A DNA stretch of 64,000 bases from Bacillus shivajii (GTDB lineage Bacteria; Bacillota; Bacilli; Bacillales; Salisediminibacteriaceae): the NCBI RefSeq assembly GCF_020519665.1, contig NZ_CP084703.1:3100001-3164000 (forward strand), written 5' to 3'. The stretch's first letter is position 1, and every line of letters starts with the position of its first letter. Under the pieces are notes generated by a model. It had not been told where the DNA came from, ran no database searches, and saw only the letters and a list, made by a program, of their open reading frames with translations. Made by a program: the position numbers and the translations under genes. Of this stretch, positions 63,763 to 64,000 are shown piece after piece.

Positions 63763-64000
63763 TTAATATCCAGAGTCTTGACGCTCATGGTTAATTTCAT
63801 TTTTTTCTTCGTAAGCAGAAATGATGTCTTGTTCTGTAAACCCTAACACAGAACCTAAAGATAAATAGGTGTGAAATAATTGTTCAAAGCTTTTTCGATC
63901 TCCTTCCTTTCTCAACGTTCCAATTGACTCAATCACTGCATAAAAATAAGGTACAAGGCTCTGTCCTTCTTTTTTTCCTTCCTCAGAAAATGGAATAAGT
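63763..64000 (-). CDS. Dimeric (all-alpha) dUTPase, C-terminal 79 residues, truncated by window edge
   Basis: Partial frame ending in SVLGFTEQDIISAYEEKN then EINHERQDSGY and TAA. The final AYxxKNxxNHxRQxxGY pattern is characteristic of dimeric dUTP diphosphatases of the MazG-related PF08761 family in Bacillaceae. The catalytic helices lie beyond the window. It would hydrolyse dUTP to dUMP and PPi. Confidence 0.75.
   Translation of the reverse strand, partial: LIPFSEEGKKEGQSLVPYFYAVIESIGTLRKEGDRKSFEQLFHTYLSLGSVLGFTEQDIISAYEEKNEINHERQDSGY

Overview
The window is a low-GC, endospore-forming Firmicute chromosome, almost certainly a Bacillaceae member. Spore genes (gerE, sspI), Bacillus-type leaders (T-box, lysine riboswitch, GlcT antiterminator) and the minus-strand gene order racE-marR ... 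gerE-thioesterase-sdhBAC ... lysC-uvrC-trxA-etfA-etfB-fadB-fadR-lcfA-yshE-mutS2-polX-cvpA-zapA / rnhC / pheT-pheS-rRNA methylase-sspI match the conserved B. subtilis neighbourhood in reverse orientation. Genus cannot be fixed from sequence alone; alkaliphilic or halophilic Bacillus relatives would fit.

Layout. 0-14 kb is accessory: a LysM protein, an intact IS21-family element (668-3495) inserted in a terminator hairpin, a DoxX-type membrane protein with FNR/Rex-like sites, a YitT protein, an intact IS4-family element (5800-7203) with 9-bp target duplication, an ASCH protein, a Cache chemoreceptor, small membrane proteins (one broken by an in-frame TGA), OsmC, and an ACR3/BASS-type transporter with a GGGTAT-type operator. 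14-21 kb holds racE, a MarR regulator, ptsHI with glcT and a GlcT-type antiterminator/terminator, and gerE. 21-27 kb holds a thioesterase with a FadR box, sdhCAB, a Ktr/Trk potassium channel subunit and yslB. 27-31 kb is a small island of poorly known genes. 31-44 kb carries lysC (lysine riboswitch), uvrC, trxA and the fatty-acid degradation block (etfAB, fadB, fadR, two tandem lcfA paralogues each with a cre site). 44-52 kb carries yshE, mutS2, polX, a group IIC intron just behind the cvpA terminator, cvpA and zapA. 52-64 kb carries rnhC, three small genes, a REP-associated tyrosine transposase (RAYT) flanked by 15-bp repeat arrays, pheST behind a T-box, an RNA methylase, sspI, an M42 aminopeptidase and the end of a dimeric dUTPase gene.

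Functional links. The lcfA, fadB, etfAB, FadR and thioesterase genes form a fatty-acid degradation regulon with visible FadR and CcpA sites. sdhCAB and etfAB feed electrons to the quinone pool. ptsHI appears to be controlled directly by the adjacent glcT through read-through antitermination, with no ptsG in between.

Unexplained structure. Three repeat families stand out: (1) dispersed palindromes built on CCAGGCACC/GGTGCCTGG at gene 3' ends, together with the RAYT and its TACCTGGTA 15-mer arrays; (2) a CTGCGACGAGTAACCGCAG repeat, often in 32-bp tandem, related to composite GC-richer islands and also lying inside a 54-codon ORF; (3) a two-copy element of about 110 bp directly behind two gene 3' ends. 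No tRNA, rRNA, CRISPR array or recognisable defence operon was seen.
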